This document shows, piece after piece, positions 48,637 to 57,555 of a stretch of DNA of 64,000 nucleotides (the first letter of the stretch is position 1; the number at the start of each line of letters is the position of its first letter). The stretch comes from Clostridium cellulovorans 743B (GTDB lineage: Bacteria > Bacillota > Clostridia > Clostridiales > Clostridiaceae), in NCBI RefSeq assembly GCF_000145275.1, contig NC_014393.1, positions 124,001-188,000 of the forward strand, in the 5' to 3' direction. The position numbers and the translations under genes were made by a program. The notes below the pieces were generated by a model. The model did not search any database and was not told the origin of the DNA. It saw only the letters and a list, made by a program, of their open reading frames with translations.

Positions 48637-48700
48637 CTAAAAATATTTTTATTGCTACGATAAGGAAATAGGTAGAGAGATCTATTTGCTGCTACGATAA
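48630..48700 (+). repeat. Partial intergenic repeat copy and short direct repeats
   Basis: agccataactaaaa and atattttt match the left part of the element at 42608. A direct repeat gctacgataa(g/a)gaa follows, at ~48653 and ~48690. Confidence 0.4.
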
Positions 48701-48751
48701 AGAAGCAAGGAAGTAATTTTAAGCTATGGAAATCTATATAGGATTCATAAT

Positions 48752-48786
48752 CAAAGCTTGATTCGCCCATAAGCTTTGTTTTTTTC
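48752..48786 (+). terminator. Terminator after the decarboxylase-like gene
   Basis: Stem caaagctt/aagctttg with an 11-nt loop and an eight-T run. The following spacer up to 49018 contains no recognisable gene. Confidence 0.8.
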
Positions 48787-49018
48787 TGAGGAATTAATCA
48801 GAAGTATTAAAGTTGCAAATCTCCCCAATAAATCATCTGAGGAAATTAGAATTTCAGCGTGGAACCATATATAGAAGAAGGTTATTAAAAATAGGGGAAA
48901 TATTGCATAGGTTACAAAGTAAAGACTCAAAGAACTATTGATTAAATAAAGATGGGAGGAAGTCTGTCAAAATAAGTGTTATAAAGTTTATGAAGTTTTG
49001 ACGACGATTAGGTTTATT

Positions 49019-49657
49019 ATGGAGGGAAACAATAGAAATAATAGAGGATATCTAATAACAATAGAAGGTCCAGATGGATCTGGAAAGTCTACGCAAATTG
49101 AACTGTTGAAGAAATATTTCAATGATAGAGGCTATGAAGTTGTGACCACTAGAGAACCTGGTGGGACAAAGATAAGTGAAAAAATCCGAGAACTTATTCT
49201 TGATAATGATAATGAAGAGATGAATGGAATTTGCGAAGCATTACTTTATGCTGCATCTAGAGCCCAATTGGTTGAGCAGGTGTTAAAGCCAGCAATATAT
49301 GAAGGGAAGATTGTATTATGCGATAGGTTTGTACACTCATCTCTTGTGTACCAAGGTTATGCAAGGGAGCTTGGAGTAAATCAGGTGCTAAACATAAATG
49401 AATTTGCATTAAATGGGCTTAAAGCTGATTTAACTATAATGATTGATATTCCTTATGAATTAGGTATAGAGAGAAAGCGAAAACAGAAAAAACTTGATAG
49501 GTTAGAAAATGGTGGTGACGAATTCCACAACAAAGTTTTCAATGGTTATCAGCAAATTGTAAAAACCATGAAAAATGTCGTAATAATAGATGGAACAAAG
49601 GCTGTAGAAGAAATACATAAAGATATAGTGAAAACAATAGCAGAACTTAATATTTAG
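49019..49657 (+). CDS. tmk: Thymidylate kinase
   Basis: A 212-aa P-loop kinase (dTMP + ATP to dTDP + ADP). Walker A ITIEGPDGSGKST is near residue 14. The DRF-type motif VLCDRFVHSSLVYQG is near 95, and the lid region RKRKQKKLDRLE near 155. ATG at 49019 is taken, with a weak aggt site. The longer TTG reading from 48998 has no ribosome site. Essential for DNA synthesis and encoded in the conserved tmk-darA-holB-ricT order. Confidence 0.93.
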   Translation: MEGNNRNNRGYLITIEGPDGSGKSTQIELLKKYFNDRGYEVVTTREPGGTKISEKIRELILDNDNEEMNGICEALLYAASRAQLVEQVLKPAIYEGKIVLCDRFVHSSLVYQGYARELGVNQVLNINEFALNGLKADLTIMIDIPYELGIERKRKQKKLDRLENGGDEFHNKVFNGYQQIVKTMKNVVIIDGTKAVEEIHKDIVKTIAELNI

Positions 49658-49896
49658 TTGTTGAATCTAGGTTTAATCTAGTTATAAGTTATGATAAAAT
49701 TAAGATGTATAGTAAAATCCAAGGTTTTTATAATAAATGTAGTATCTAAATACTGATGTAAAGATAAACTATAGCTGAAAGACAACATATGCTTTTTTAG
49801 TAATATGGGGCTTAAAGAAAAAGTTTTTCAATGTTAAATCTATATTATATTGATGCACCTTAAGTATAAATTTAAATCATATAGGAGGTAATTAGT

Positions 49897-50226
49897 ATGA
49901 AATTAGTATTAGCAATTGTTCAGGATGAGGATGTTACAGATGTTGTAGAAGAATTGACCGATGCAAACTATAGGGTCACAAAACTTGCAACTACTGGAGG
50001 GTTTTTAAGGTCAGGCAACACTACGTTGTTAATTGGTGTCGAGGAAGAGATGGTAGATGAGGTTATATCTATAATTAAAGAAGAATGTCAGCAGCGTAAT
50101 GCAGTAGTCAGTGCACCGTCATCAAGTGGGGGAACTTCTTCTCCATTTCTTGCAATCCCTGTGGAAATTGAAGTCGGTGGAGCAAATATATTTGTTGTGG
50201 ATGTAGATAAGTTTGTAAGAGTGTAG
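49897..50226 (+). CDS. darA: Cyclic-di-AMP receptor (PII-like, YaaQ/DarA/PstA)
   Basis: A 109-aa PII-like trimer subunit. Full-length family match: MKLVLAIVQDEDV start, KLATTGGFLRSGNTT nucleotide loop, LLIGVEEEMVDEV, and the C-terminal AIPVEIEVGGANIFV strand. It binds c-di-AMP; the downstream effect is unsettled. Ribosome site aggaggta. It stands between tmk and holB, as yaaQ does in Bacillus, but the yaaR gene that usually follows is absent here. Confidence 0.93.
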   Translation: MKLVLAIVQDEDVTDVVEELTDANYRVTKLATTGGFLRSGNTTLLIGVEEEMVDEVISIIKEECQQRNAVVSAPSSSGGTSSPFLAIPVEIEVGGANIFVVDVDKFVRV

Positions 50227-50386
50227 CTCTTGGGCTTTATATAGAGAAGTTAAAGTATAGTTCTAATTAAGGAATTTTATATAATCTCAGAGGCCTTAAT
50301 TAATTTTAAGAGATTTATTTGTGAAAAGTTTCTGTAAGCATAGAGGTTATAAAACCAATATGCTTACAGGAAATTAGGAGAATGAG

Positions 50387-51325
50387 ATGGAATTTAGCAA
50401 TATCATTGGTAATGAAGAGGTAAAAAAACAGTTTGTCAAAAACTTAGAAGCAAAAACATTTGCTCATGCACACATAATCGCTGGTGAGGATGGAAGTGGT
50501 AAGAGTTTGATGGCAAAAAGTGCAGCTATCAAAATTCTATCAAAGTCTATTTATCAGAATTATGCAGATATAATTGAATTTAAGACCTCTAAAGCTTCAA
50601 TTGGTGTTGATGATATAAGAGTACTTATAGAAGAGACCAATAAAAAGCCTTTTGAAGGTGATAAAAAGGTTATTATTATATATAATGCTGAGAAAATCAC
50701 TGTTCAAGGACAAAATGCTTTTCTAAAAACTATAGAAGAGCCACCCAAGGGGGTATTTATCTTTTTACTATGCGAGAACTTAGAAAAGATTTTGGATACT
50801 ATAAAATCTAGATGTCAAATTCATAGATTGAGAAGATTATCCTATGAAGAGATGAAGCTGTTTCTAAGTAAGAATTATAAAAATATCAAAGCAGAGGAGA
50901 TGAAACCGCTTATTGCCTTTAGTGATGGTATACCTGGTCGTGTAGAAAAATATTTTACTGACGATGCCTTTAGAAATATACGCAATATTACCATGGAAAT
51001 ACTAATTTCTATAACAGGGAAAGAGGTTTACGAATTATTAAAGTATGAAGAACAGCTTATGAAGTATAAGAATTATTGGCAAGATGTTTTAAGTTCGTTT
51101 ATTTCATATGTTAGAGATGCTTTGATATATAAAGAAACTGGAGATGAGCAATATATTATTAATATTGATAAGATAGATGAAATAAAAATAATTACAGATA
51201 GTTTTTCATATAACAAGTTAAACAAAATCATTGATACCATAAGTTACGTAAAGGATAATATGCAGAGCAATGTTAATCCATCAGTGACCTTTGATATGAT
51301 GCTTTTGAAATTTCAGGAGGTTTAA
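50387..51325 (+). CDS. holB: DNA polymerase III subunit delta'
   Basis: A 312-aa clamp-loader AAA+ subunit. FSNIIGNEEVKKQF opening, Walker A-like AGEDGSGKS (~32-40), sensor region QNAFLKTIEEPPKGVF (~108-123), and the SRC motif LDTIKSRCQIHRL. The zinc-module cysteines found in tau and some delta' proteins are not evident. Ribosome site aggaga before the ATG. ricT starts one base after its stop, so the two are coupled. Confidence 0.9.
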   Translation: MEFSNIIGNEEVKKQFVKNLEAKTFAHAHIIAGEDGSGKSLMAKSAAIKILSKSIYQNYADIIEFKTSKASIGVDDIRVLIEETNKKPFEGDKKVIIIYNAEKITVQGQNAFLKTIEEPPKGVFIFLLCENLEKILDTIKSRCQIHRLRRLSYEEMKLFLSKNYKNIKAEEMKPLIAFSDGIPGRVEKYFTDDAFRNIRNITMEILISITGKEVYELLKYEEQLMKYKNYWQDVLSSFISYVRDALIYKETGDEQYIINIDKIDEIKIITDSFSYNKLNKIIDTISYVKDNMQSNVNPSVTFDMMLLKFQEV

Positions 51326-51326
51326 C

Positions 51327-52235
51327 ATGATTGAAGTAGTGGGAGTCCGCTTTAAAAAGGCAGGAAAAGTTTACTATTTCTCCCCCGGGGATCTTGATAT
51401 AAAAGAGGGGGATGATGTAATAGTTGAAACAGCTCGTGGCCTTGAGTTTGGAAATTGTATAATAGGACATAGAGAAGTTAGTGAGGAAGATATAATTAGT
51501 CCTTTGAAATCAGTAGTTAGAGTGGCTACACCAGAGGACGTTATAAAATATGAAGAAAATAAGAAAGCAGAGGAAGAAGCTTTTGGTATATGCTTAGAAA
51601 AAATAGATAAGCATGAATTAGTTATGAAGCTTATAGATGTAGAGTATACTTTCGATAATAATAAAATAATATTCTATTTTACTGCTGAAGGAAGAGTTGA
51701 CTTTAGAGAATTAGTAAAAGATCTTGCTACGATTTTTAGGACTAGAATAGAACTTAGACAAATTGGAGTAAGGGATGAAGCTAAAATGCTTGGAGGGGTT
51801 GGACCTTGTGGCAGACCTCTTTGTTGTACAACTTTCCTTGGAGATTTTGCGCCAGTATCTATAAAAATGGCAAAGGAGCAGAATTTATCGCTGAATCCAT
51901 CTAAAATATCAGGAATATGTGGAAGACTTATGTGTTGTTTAAATTATGAGCAAGAAACATATGAAAAGACAAGAAGGATAATGCCAACAGTTGGATCTAT
52001 AGTTGAGACTGCTGAAGGTAGAGGTGAGATAATTTCAAGCAGTATAGTTAAAGAGAAGGTTACAATAAAGGTAACACCACCAGAAGGTGAATGGTATCTT
52101 TTAGAGGCTCCTATTGTAGGATTGAAACTTATATCAGGCTCTTATGAAGGAACTGTTGACGAGAAGGATATTAAGCTTGAAGTTGAAGATGCCGCCGATG
52201 TAAAAGTTATTAAAGAATTATTTAAGACTGACTAG
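51327..52235 (+). CDS. ricT: PSP1-domain protein RicT (YaaT)
   Basis: A 302-aa protein of the PSP1 family. Conserved core: GVRDEAKMLGGVGPCGRPLC, then the Cys-rich segment CGRPLCCTTFLGDF and CGRLMCCLNYEQE. In B. subtilis RicT works with RicA and RicF as an iron-sulfur complex. That complex affects RNase Y mRNA processing, sporulation, competence and biofilm formation. Ribosome site aggagg sits inside the holB end. The yabA gene that follows it in Bacillus is replaced here by a heavy-metal-domain gene. Confidence 0.94.
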   Translation: MIEVVGVRFKKAGKVYYFSPGDLDIKEGDDVIVETARGLEFGNCIIGHREVSEEDIISPLKSVVRVATPEDVIKYEENKKAEEEAFGICLEKIDKHELVMKLIDVEYTFDNNKIIFYFTAEGRVDFRELVKDLATIFRTRIELRQIGVRDEAKMLGGVGPCGRPLCCTTFLGDFAPVSIKMAKEQNLSLNPSKISGICGRLMCCLNYEQETYEKTRRIMPTVGSIVETAEGRGEIISSSIVKEKVTIKVTPPEGEWYLLEAPIVGLKLISGSYEGTVDEKDIKLEVEDAADVKVIKELFKTD

Positions 52236-52246
52236 GGGGAAGCAAT

Positions 52247-52450
52247 GTGAAGGCAGTATTAAAAATTAGTAATTTAAATACCTCAAAGGATATCAATGCT
52301 GTAAAAAGTGCCATAATTTCTAACGAAGGTATTATGGCATGTCAGATATCCAAAAGTACTGGGGATGTTAATATCGTATATGATCAATACTTCACATCTA
52401 TAGATGAAATAATTGAAAGTATAGAAAATGCTGGTTATATTGTGATATAA
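52247..52450 (+). CDS. Heavy-metal-associated-domain-like protein without CxxC
   Basis: A 67-aa protein with the beta-alpha-beta-beta-alpha-beta pattern of HMA copper chaperones (AVLKISNLNT..., TGDVNIVYDQ, IDEIIESIENAGYIV). The metal-binding CxxC loop is absent: it reads NLNTSKDI, and the only Cys is at residue ~32. Start is GTG, a few bases after aggggga; an ATG two bases earlier is out of frame and stops at once. It lies 11 bp after ricT, probably in the same operon. A metal role is doubtful. Confidence 0.7.
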   Translation: MKAVLKISNLNTSKDINAVKSAIISNEGIMACQISKSTGDVNIVYDQYFTSIDEIIESIENAGYIVI

Positions 52451-52456
52451 AAAATG

Positions 52457-52489
52457 TTGAATTATTCTCGAACTATGTTAAAATAGTTC
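52457..52489 (+). promoter_or_regulatory. Candidate promoter of the ferredoxin gene
   Basis: TTGAAT (52457-52462), 16 nt, TAAAAT (52479-52484). A short inverted repeat gaacta/tagttc straddles the -10. It lies 50 bp before the ferredoxin start. Confidence 0.45.
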
Positions 52490-52537
52490 TTGTATTAGTT
52501 AGAAAGTAACCCAATTATCAAGGAGGTGTATTTTATA

Positions 52538-52708
52538 ATGGCATACGTAATTAATGATTCATGTATCAGCTGTGGAGCATGTGCTTCTGAATGTCCAGTT
52601 AGTGCTATAAACCAAGGTGATGCACAATACGAAATCAACGATAGTTCTTGTATCGATTGCGGAAACTGTGCAAATGTTTGCCCAGTTGGAGCTCCAGTTC
52701 AAGGCTAA
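52538..52708 (+). CDS. Ferredoxin, 2[4Fe-4S] clostridial type
   Basis: A 56-aa small electron carrier with two CxxCxxCxxxCP motifs (CISCGACASECPV and CIDCGNCANVCPV), each supplying ligands for a 4Fe-4S cluster. It is the classical length of clostridial ferredoxin, which serves pyruvate:ferredoxin oxidoreductase and hydrogenase. ATG at 52538 with a strong aaggaggtg site. Its own promoter and terminator suggest a monocistronic, highly expressed gene. It is inserted between ricT and trmN6, genes that are close neighbours in Bacillus. Confidence 0.95.
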   Translation: MAYVINDSCISCGACASECPVSAINQGDAQYEINDSSCIDCGNCANVCPVGAPVQG

Positions 52709-52721
52709 TATTTACATGAAA

Positions 52722-52747
52722 AGATCACTTTTTAGTGGTCTTTTTTT
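52722..52747 (+). terminator. Terminator of the ferredoxin gene
   Basis: Stem agatcact/agtggtct with loop tttt, then a T run. Confidence 0.88.
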
Positions 52748-52894
52748 GTACAAGCTCTATATTTTTAACTTTATTTACCTATAGGAATAGGTATTTACAA
52801 TCGGTTTTCAAGTTATCTAAGAAGTTGTCTAAATTAAATACATATACGTCTTACTGAAGCTAATGCAGCTTTTTTATAGGTTATATGGATTTTA

Positions 52895-52978
52895 TGTAGA
52901 AGTATTATTAGGACTTATATATAAAGTTCCAATTAAAAGCCTAGATTAATTCCATAAGTGGTATGTTCATTTAATTCA
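52895..52978 (+). repeat. Dispersed AT-rich intergenic repeat, third copy
   Basis: TGTAGAAGTATTATTAGGAC (52895 on) is followed by a gttccaattaaaagcctagat block. In the copies at 20520 and 22654 the corresponding gttc block comes before the tgtagaag block, so the family may be built of alternating units. No open frame. Confidence 0.45.
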
Positions 52979-53122
52979 GGGGTATAATTAGAAACCATAT
53001 ATTAAATTTGTAATAAGTATGATTATTAGAGTGAAAATTATAGAATTTTTTACAAGGTGATATATGTTGACTATAGAGATGCCATGGAATACAATGATAA
53101 TAATAAACATAATATAATAAAT

Positions 53123-53204
53123 TAACGCTAGGGGTGCCTTTGGCTGAGAAATGATTTATCATTAACCCTTATACCTGATCTGGTTAGTACCAGCGTAGGA
53201 AAGC
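53123..53204 (+). promoter_or_regulatory. TPP riboswitch (THI element)
   Basis: The conserved thi-box is present. It opens acgctaggggtgcc; ctgagaaatg and the core cccttatacctgatctgg follow; it closes with taccagcgtaggaaagct. P1 is formed by acgct/agcgt. It precedes thiT by about 120 bp. When thiamine pyrophosphate is bound, transcription should stop at the hairpin at 53219. Confidence 0.95.
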
Positions 53205-53218
53205 TATATTTGCCTAGT

Positions 53219-53249
53219 AGCTACGTTATCCTATGGACGTAGTTTTTTT
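53219..53249 (+). terminator. Riboswitch-controlled terminator
   Basis: ctacgt/acgtag stem followed by seven T, between the TPP aptamer and thiT. This is the expected expression platform. Confidence 0.82.
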
Positions 53250-53325
53250 ATGTTTAAAATACAAATTAAATTAGTGTAAGGGTTTGAATGCTCTTATAAC
53301 TATATATAAAAAGGAGGAAGTAGTT

Positions 53326-54015
53326 ATGGAGATGTTGAATGTTTTAGGTTTTTTTGAAATCTCAAAGACGTTGCAAGATATCATAGAGGATCCAGGCAAG
53401 ATTATAGAAAATCTTAAGTTAATTGCAAAGTCCCCTGTGGTTTTAATTACGTTATTAGGAATAATTGTTCTTATTGTTTTACTTACTAAGGTAAGAAAGG
53501 TTAAATTTGATTCTAAGGTTATTACATATGTAGCGGTGGCAGTAGCTTTATCTGCAATCCTTTCATTTATTAAGATTTATAAGTTACCTATGGGAGGTAG
53601 TGTAACCTTAGGAAGCATGATTCCTATATTGATATTAGCTTTCGCTTACGGGTCAGAGGTTGGTTTTATAGCAGGTTTGGTTTTAGGCCTTGTAAACTTA
53701 GTTATAGATCCATATATACTGCATCCTGTACAAGTTTTATTTGATTACATATTGCCGTTTATGATTTTAGGTATAGCTGGTTATTTTAAGAATAAGCAGT
53801 TAGGAATTGTAGCAGCTGTTGTAGGCCGATTTATATTCCACTTCTTATCAGGAGTTATATTCTTTGCAGAATACGCGGGAGATATGAATCCATATATATA
53901 TTCAATATTATATAATGGAACCTATTTAGTTCCAGAAATGATAATATCCATAGTTATTATTTCAGTAGTGCCTATTGAAAGAATTTTTCATAAGAGAAAA
54001 AGTAAGTATGCATAG
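53326..54015 (+). CDS. thiT: ECF thiamine transporter substrate-binding subunit ThiT
   Basis: A 229-aa membrane protein. Six C-terminal segments form the ThiT S-component (VALSAILSFIKIYKLPMGGS, thiamine-site residues, and the C-terminal IYSILYNGTYLVPE). The N-terminal ~50 residues add one extra hydrophobic helix (VVLITLLGIIVLIVLL), longer than typical ThiT. It works with a shared energising module (EcfA/A'/T), not encoded here. ATG at 53326 after aaaggaggaag; the ATG at 53287 has no site. Control by the upstream TPP riboswitch supports the assignment. Confidence 0.92.
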   Translation: MEMLNVLGFFEISKTLQDIIEDPGKIIENLKLIAKSPVVLITLLGIIVLIVLLTKVRKVKFDSKVITYVAVAVALSAILSFIKIYKLPMGGSVTLGSMIPILILAFAYGSEVGFIAGLVLGLVNLVIDPYILHPVQVLFDYILPFMILGIAGYFKNKQLGIVAAVVGRFIFHFLSGVIFFAEYAGDMNPYIYSILYNGTYLVPEMIISIVIISVVPIERIFHKRKSKYA

Positions 54016-54039
54016 ATAAAGCACATAAATTATAAAAGG

Positions 54040-54085
54040 CCTAGTATTTTGAGAAATTAATTGTTCTGAAAGTACTGGGTTTTTT
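54040..54085 (+). terminator. Terminator of thiT
   Basis: cctagtattttg and aaagtactggg pair with a few G-U contacts across a loop; a T run follows. Confidence 0.75.
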
Positions 54086-54167
54086 GCTGTCTATACTCTA
54101 ATGCAATTAAAAAAACTTTGTGTTAGAATAATACAAGTGATGAGATGAAACGTGAGAGGTAATAAAT

Positions 54168-54902
54168 ATGGATTTTTTGAAAGCTGATGAGACTTTGGAT
54201 GATTTGCAATTAAAGGATATACAAGTAATACAGAAGAAGGACGCATTTAGATTCGGTGTAGATGCAGTATTGCTTGCAAACTTTGCTAATGTTAAAAGAA
54301 GTCATAGAGTTATAGATTTATGTACGGGTACTGGGATAATTCCTTTTATACTAGCAGGAAAAACAGAGAGCAATTCTATAGTAGGAATTGAGATTCAAGA
54401 TGAATTCGTTGAAATGGCAGATAGGACTGTGGAATATAATAAGTTGCAAGAGCGAGTAAGTTTTCATTGTAGGGACTTAAAGGACTTAGCTTTTTTAAAA
54501 ACCTTAGGGTTAGTAGATGTGGTAACAGTTAATCCACCGTATAAGCTCCAAAACTCGGGGTTAATTAATCCTAATGATAAGAATGCTATTGCTAGGCATG
54601 AGATCCTTTGTACATTAGAAGACGTTATAATCGCCTCTAAGGCAGTTTTAAAGGATAATGGAAGACTATACATGGTTCATAGACCAGATAGGCTTGCAGA
54701 TATATTCTGTCTAATGAGAAAACATAATATAGAACCAAAGAGAGTTAGAATGGTTCATCCTTCAGTTGGGAAAGCTCCTAATATAGTGTTAGTGGAAGGA
54801 CAGAAATTTGGTGGTGCATTCTTAAAGTGGGATACACCTTTATATGTCCATGAGGAAGATGGAAGCTACACTAGAGAAATAGATGAGATATATGGTAGGT
54901 AA
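54168..54902 (+). CDS. trmN6: tRNA1(Val) adenine-N6-methyltransferase family protein
   Basis: A 244-aa Rossmann-fold SAM methyltransferase of the YfiC/YabB family. SAM motif VIDLCTGTGIIPFIL at ~45-59; catalytic motif VTVNPPYKL at ~118-126, typical of N6-adenine enzymes; GKAPNIVLVEG near the end. Expected target A37 of tRNA1-Val, by homology with E. coli TrmN6. ATG after gagaggtaa. It is located before rsmI, as yabB precedes yabC in Bacillus; the small yazA gene is missing between them. Confidence 0.87.
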   Translation: MDFLKADETLDDLQLKDIQVIQKKDAFRFGVDAVLLANFANVKRSHRVIDLCTGTGIIPFILAGKTESNSIVGIEIQDEFVEMADRTVEYNKLQERVSFHCRDLKDLAFLKTLGLVDVVTVNPPYKLQNSGLINPNDKNAIARHEILCTLEDVIIASKAVLKDNGRLYMVHRPDRLADIFCLMRKHNIEPKRVRMVHPSVGKAPNIVLVEGQKFGGAFLKWDTPLYVHEEDGSYTREIDEIYGR

Positions 54903-55012
54903 TACTGGTGGTTTATAAGCGAAAGTTATATAAAATCATAAGTGAAAATTATATAAGAAAAAAATCATAATATTCGAGTAGAAATAATAGATTTTTAAGG
55001 TAGGATTAAAGT

Positions 55013-55858
55013 ATGAGTGGTAAGTTATATATAGTAGGAACCCCTATTGGAAATTTAAGAGATATAACCATAAGAGCATTGGATACCTTAAAGGAGTGCG
55101 ATATGGTTGCAGCAGAGGATACTAGGGTGACTCTTAAGCTTTTAAATCATTTTGAGATTAAAAAGCCTTTGATTAGTTATCATAAGTATAATGAGAAGGA
55201 TAAAAGTGCTGACATATTAGAACTTGTTAAAGAAGGTAAGAATATAGCATTGGTTAGTGATGCAGGAATGCCAGGGATTTCAGACCCAGGCTCTATCTTG
55301 ATTGAAAGAGCAGTGGCTGAAGATGTGCCTTTTGAGGTTATTCCAGGAGCTACAGCGGTTATAACAGCCTTGGTTTATTCAGCATTAGATACAACAAGCT
55401 TTACCTTTAGAGGATTTTTCCCAAGGGAGAATAAAGAAAGAGAAGCATTATTTGCTGATATAGAGAATTATAAGGATACTTTAATTTTTTATGAATCTCC
55501 ATATAGAATAGTGCAAACACTTCAATATATCAAAGATAGATTAGGAAACCGTAGAATAGCTATATGTAGAGAAATAACTAAGCTATATGAAAGTATCTTT
55601 AGAGGAACTGTAGAAGAAGCCTATGAATTCTTTAATGAGAATTCTCCAAAAGGGGAATTTGTATTAGTTTTAGAAGGAAAGACCTTAGAAGAGATAGATA
55701 GGGAAGAAAGAGCTACTTGGGAACATATGACCATAGAGGATCATATTGTCATGGAGATGAAGCAAGGTCATAGTAAAAAAGAGGCTATAAAGCTTGTTGC
55801 TAAGGCAAGGGGTATGGCGAAGAATGATGTCTACAAATATTCAATAGATATAGATTAA
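55013..55858 (+). CDS. rsmI: 16S rRNA (cytidine-1402-2'-O)-methyltransferase
   Basis: A 281-aa tetrapyrrole-methylase-fold enzyme that 2'-O-methylates C1402 in the ribosomal P site. Family motifs: LYIVGTPIGNLRDIT start, AAEDTRVTLKLL, ALVSDAGMPGISDPG, VIPGATAVITAL, and FYESPYRI. ATG after taaggtagg. It lies 110 bp after trmN6 on the same strand. Confidence 0.94.
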   Translation: MSGKLYIVGTPIGNLRDITIRALDTLKECDMVAAEDTRVTLKLLNHFEIKKPLISYHKYNEKDKSADILELVKEGKNIALVSDAGMPGISDPGSILIERAVAEDVPFEVIPGATAVITALVYSALDTTSFTFRGFFPRENKEREALFADIENYKDTLIFYESPYRIVQTLQYIKDRLGNRRIAICREITKLYESIFRGTVEEAYEFFNENSPKGEFVLVLEGKTLEEIDREERATWEHMTIEDHIVMEMKQGHSKKEAIKLVAKARGMAKNDVYKYSIDID

Positions 55859-55985
55859 ATATGGCGGATGAGGCCTTTGTTTTAGCGGGGTTGTGGAAAT
55901 TGGGTAGAATAAAGCAAAAAAAAGGAGTATTTAAGTAGAATTATAAGATAATCCGGCGTAATCCTATTAGAGACTTATGTATCCG

Positions 55986-56014
55986 TTGTCATAAAATTTT
56001 AAATCTGCTATAAT
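55986..56014 (+). promoter_or_regulatory. Promoter of the NlpC/P60 gene
   Basis: TTGTCA (55986-55991), 17 nt, TATAAT (56009-56014), leaving a leader of about 65 nt. I looked for a c-di-AMP riboswitch, often found before such genes, and saw none. Confidence 0.65.
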
Positions 56015-56087
56015 AAAATAAGCTAAAGTTACGAAAAAATAAGGTTTGAGAAAAAGTTATACGGAAGAGTGAGGGGAGAACGAGAAT

Positions 56088-57260
56088 ATGAATAAGCGCA
56101 TTGCACAATTATTAGTGGCTGTTGGTTTAGTTATAAGCATAACATTACCATCAGTTAGTACATATGCTGTCCCAACTGAAGCAGAGGTACAAGCTAGCCA
56201 AGCACAAGTTGATGAAGCAAGAGCGAAGGTTGAAGCTGCTGAGAAAAAAGTTGCGGAAATAACAACTGAGATTCAAAAATATGATCAGAAAATTACTGAT
56301 CTAGTTATTAAAAAACAAGAAACAACTGAAAATATAGGAAATACAGAAGCGGATATAAAGAAAACAGAGGAAGATATTAAAGCTAAGCAACAGGAAGTCG
56401 ATGAAAACCAAAAGCGTTTTGAAGAAAGAATGAAAGCTTTGTACAAGCGTGGGGGTCAAAATATCATCGAAATTTTATTTGACTCTAAAAACTTAGGTGA
56501 ATTAATAGGAAAAATTGAAGGCGCTAAGAAGATTGCTGATCACGATAAAAAGCTACTTGCAGATTTAGAAGCGCAAAAGCAAGAACTTAAAGATAAGAGT
56601 GAAGATTTAGAGACAAAGAAAAAAGAGCTTGTTGATTTACAACAACAACAACAACAATCAATAGACCAAGTGAATGCAGAAAAAGCGAAGCAACAACCAT
56701 TATTGGCTCAAGCTGAAGCTCAACGTGCAGAGGTACAAGCACTATTAAATTCTAGTGAAGGTGCATATGCAATTATTAAAGCAGAATATGATGAAATGGA
56801 ACAAAAGTTAACACAAGGAACTGGTAATAGCAGCACAACTGGGGCTGGTGTATCTGTTGAACCATCAAGAGGTGAAATTTTATATTCTGGCGATGTAGGA
56901 GCTTTACTAAGAGAAGCAGAAAGACTTAGAGAAAAAGGTATTTATTATGCAGATGCTGGTACGACAGAGGAAGGATTTGATTGCTCAGGGTTCGTACAAT
57001 ATGTATATAGGCAATGTGGGTATAATATAACTAGAACAACATATACTCAAATAAAAGATGGACAACCTGTTGAACCAAATATTGCTAGCTTAAGACCAGG
57101 GGATTTAGTATTCTTTGGTGATCCATATGCACCACATCACGTTGGTATGTATATTGGAGATGGAATGTATGTTCATTCTCCAGAGACAGGAAAAAAACTT
57201 CAAAACGCATATTTGAGTAATAACAGTGAATTCTCTGCTGCTAGAAGAATTATAGGTTAA
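56088..57260 (+). CDS. Secreted NlpC/P60 peptidoglycan endopeptidase with coiled-coil N-terminus
   Basis: A 390-aa cell-wall hydrolase. Signal peptide ~1-27 ending before VPTEAEV. A long coiled coil spans ~30-235, rich in A, E, K and Q, with a Q run (LQQQQQQSID). A Ser/Thr/Gly linker lies at ~240-255. The NlpC/P60 domain at ~270-390 has catalytic Cys in EEGFDCSGFVQ, His in PHHVGMYIG and His in MYVHSPETG. The layout is that of CwlO/PcsB-type enzymes, which FtsEX regulates through the coiled coil and which cut D-Glu-diaminopimelate peptide links. Ribosome site gtgagggga. Own promoter and terminator. Confidence 0.92.
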   Translation: MNKRIAQLLVAVGLVISITLPSVSTYAVPTEAEVQASQAQVDEARAKVEAAEKKVAEITTEIQKYDQKITDLVIKKQETTENIGNTEADIKKTEEDIKAKQQEVDENQKRFEERMKALYKRGGQNIIEILFDSKNLGELIGKIEGAKKIADHDKKLLADLEAQKQELKDKSEDLETKKKELVDLQQQQQQSIDQVNAEKAKQQPLLAQAEAQRAEVQALLNSSEGAYAIIKAEYDEMEQKLTQGTGNSSTTGAGVSVEPSRGEILYSGDVGALLREAERLREKGIYYADAGTTEEGFDCSGFVQYVYRQCGYNITRTTYTQIKDGQPVEPNIASLRPGDLVFFGDPYAPHHVGMYIGDGMYVHSPETGKKLQNAYLSNNSEFSAARRIIG

Positions 57261-57265
57261 AAATG

Positions 57266-57296
57266 TACAAGCACCATAGACATGGTGCTTGTTTTC
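57266..57296 (+). terminator. Terminator of the NlpC/P60 gene
   Basis: Stem aagcaccat/atggtgctt with loop agac and tail gttttcg. The spacer 57297-57512 shows nothing recognisable. Confidence 0.85.
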
Positions 57297-57513
57297 GTAT
57301 ACGTTTTTTTCTGTATAATTATTAAAGGATGTATTGGCATAAGAACAAATACAGCTGGAGTTCTGAGCTTTTAATTGTAACCATCATCACTAATGGGTAA
57401 CATCACATAGTATTTATAGTGAAAAGGGAGATTTGAACTAACTAAGGTGGCTAAATGGTGAACTTATACAGCATACAATTATAGATGTCATTATCAATAT
57501 TTTCATATAAATA

Positions 57514-57546
57514 AAAGGCTGTGTATTGCTACACAGCCTTTTATTT
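57514..57546 (-). terminator. Terminator of abrB
   Basis: Stem aaaggctgtgt/acacagccttt with a 6-nt loop. T-rich on the minus-strand side; it could also act on the plus strand. Confidence 0.82.
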
Positions 57547-57555
57547 GTTAGAGAA

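Noticed and set aside
48954..48972. gggaggaagtctgtcaaaat resembling a ribosome site plus start before tmk
   Set aside because: The only possible start (CTG) leads to a stop after three codons.
55859..56087. Possible c-di-AMP (ydaO) riboswitch before the NlpC/P60 gene
   Set aside because: The expected conserved core was not found; the leader after the -10 box is only about 65 nt.
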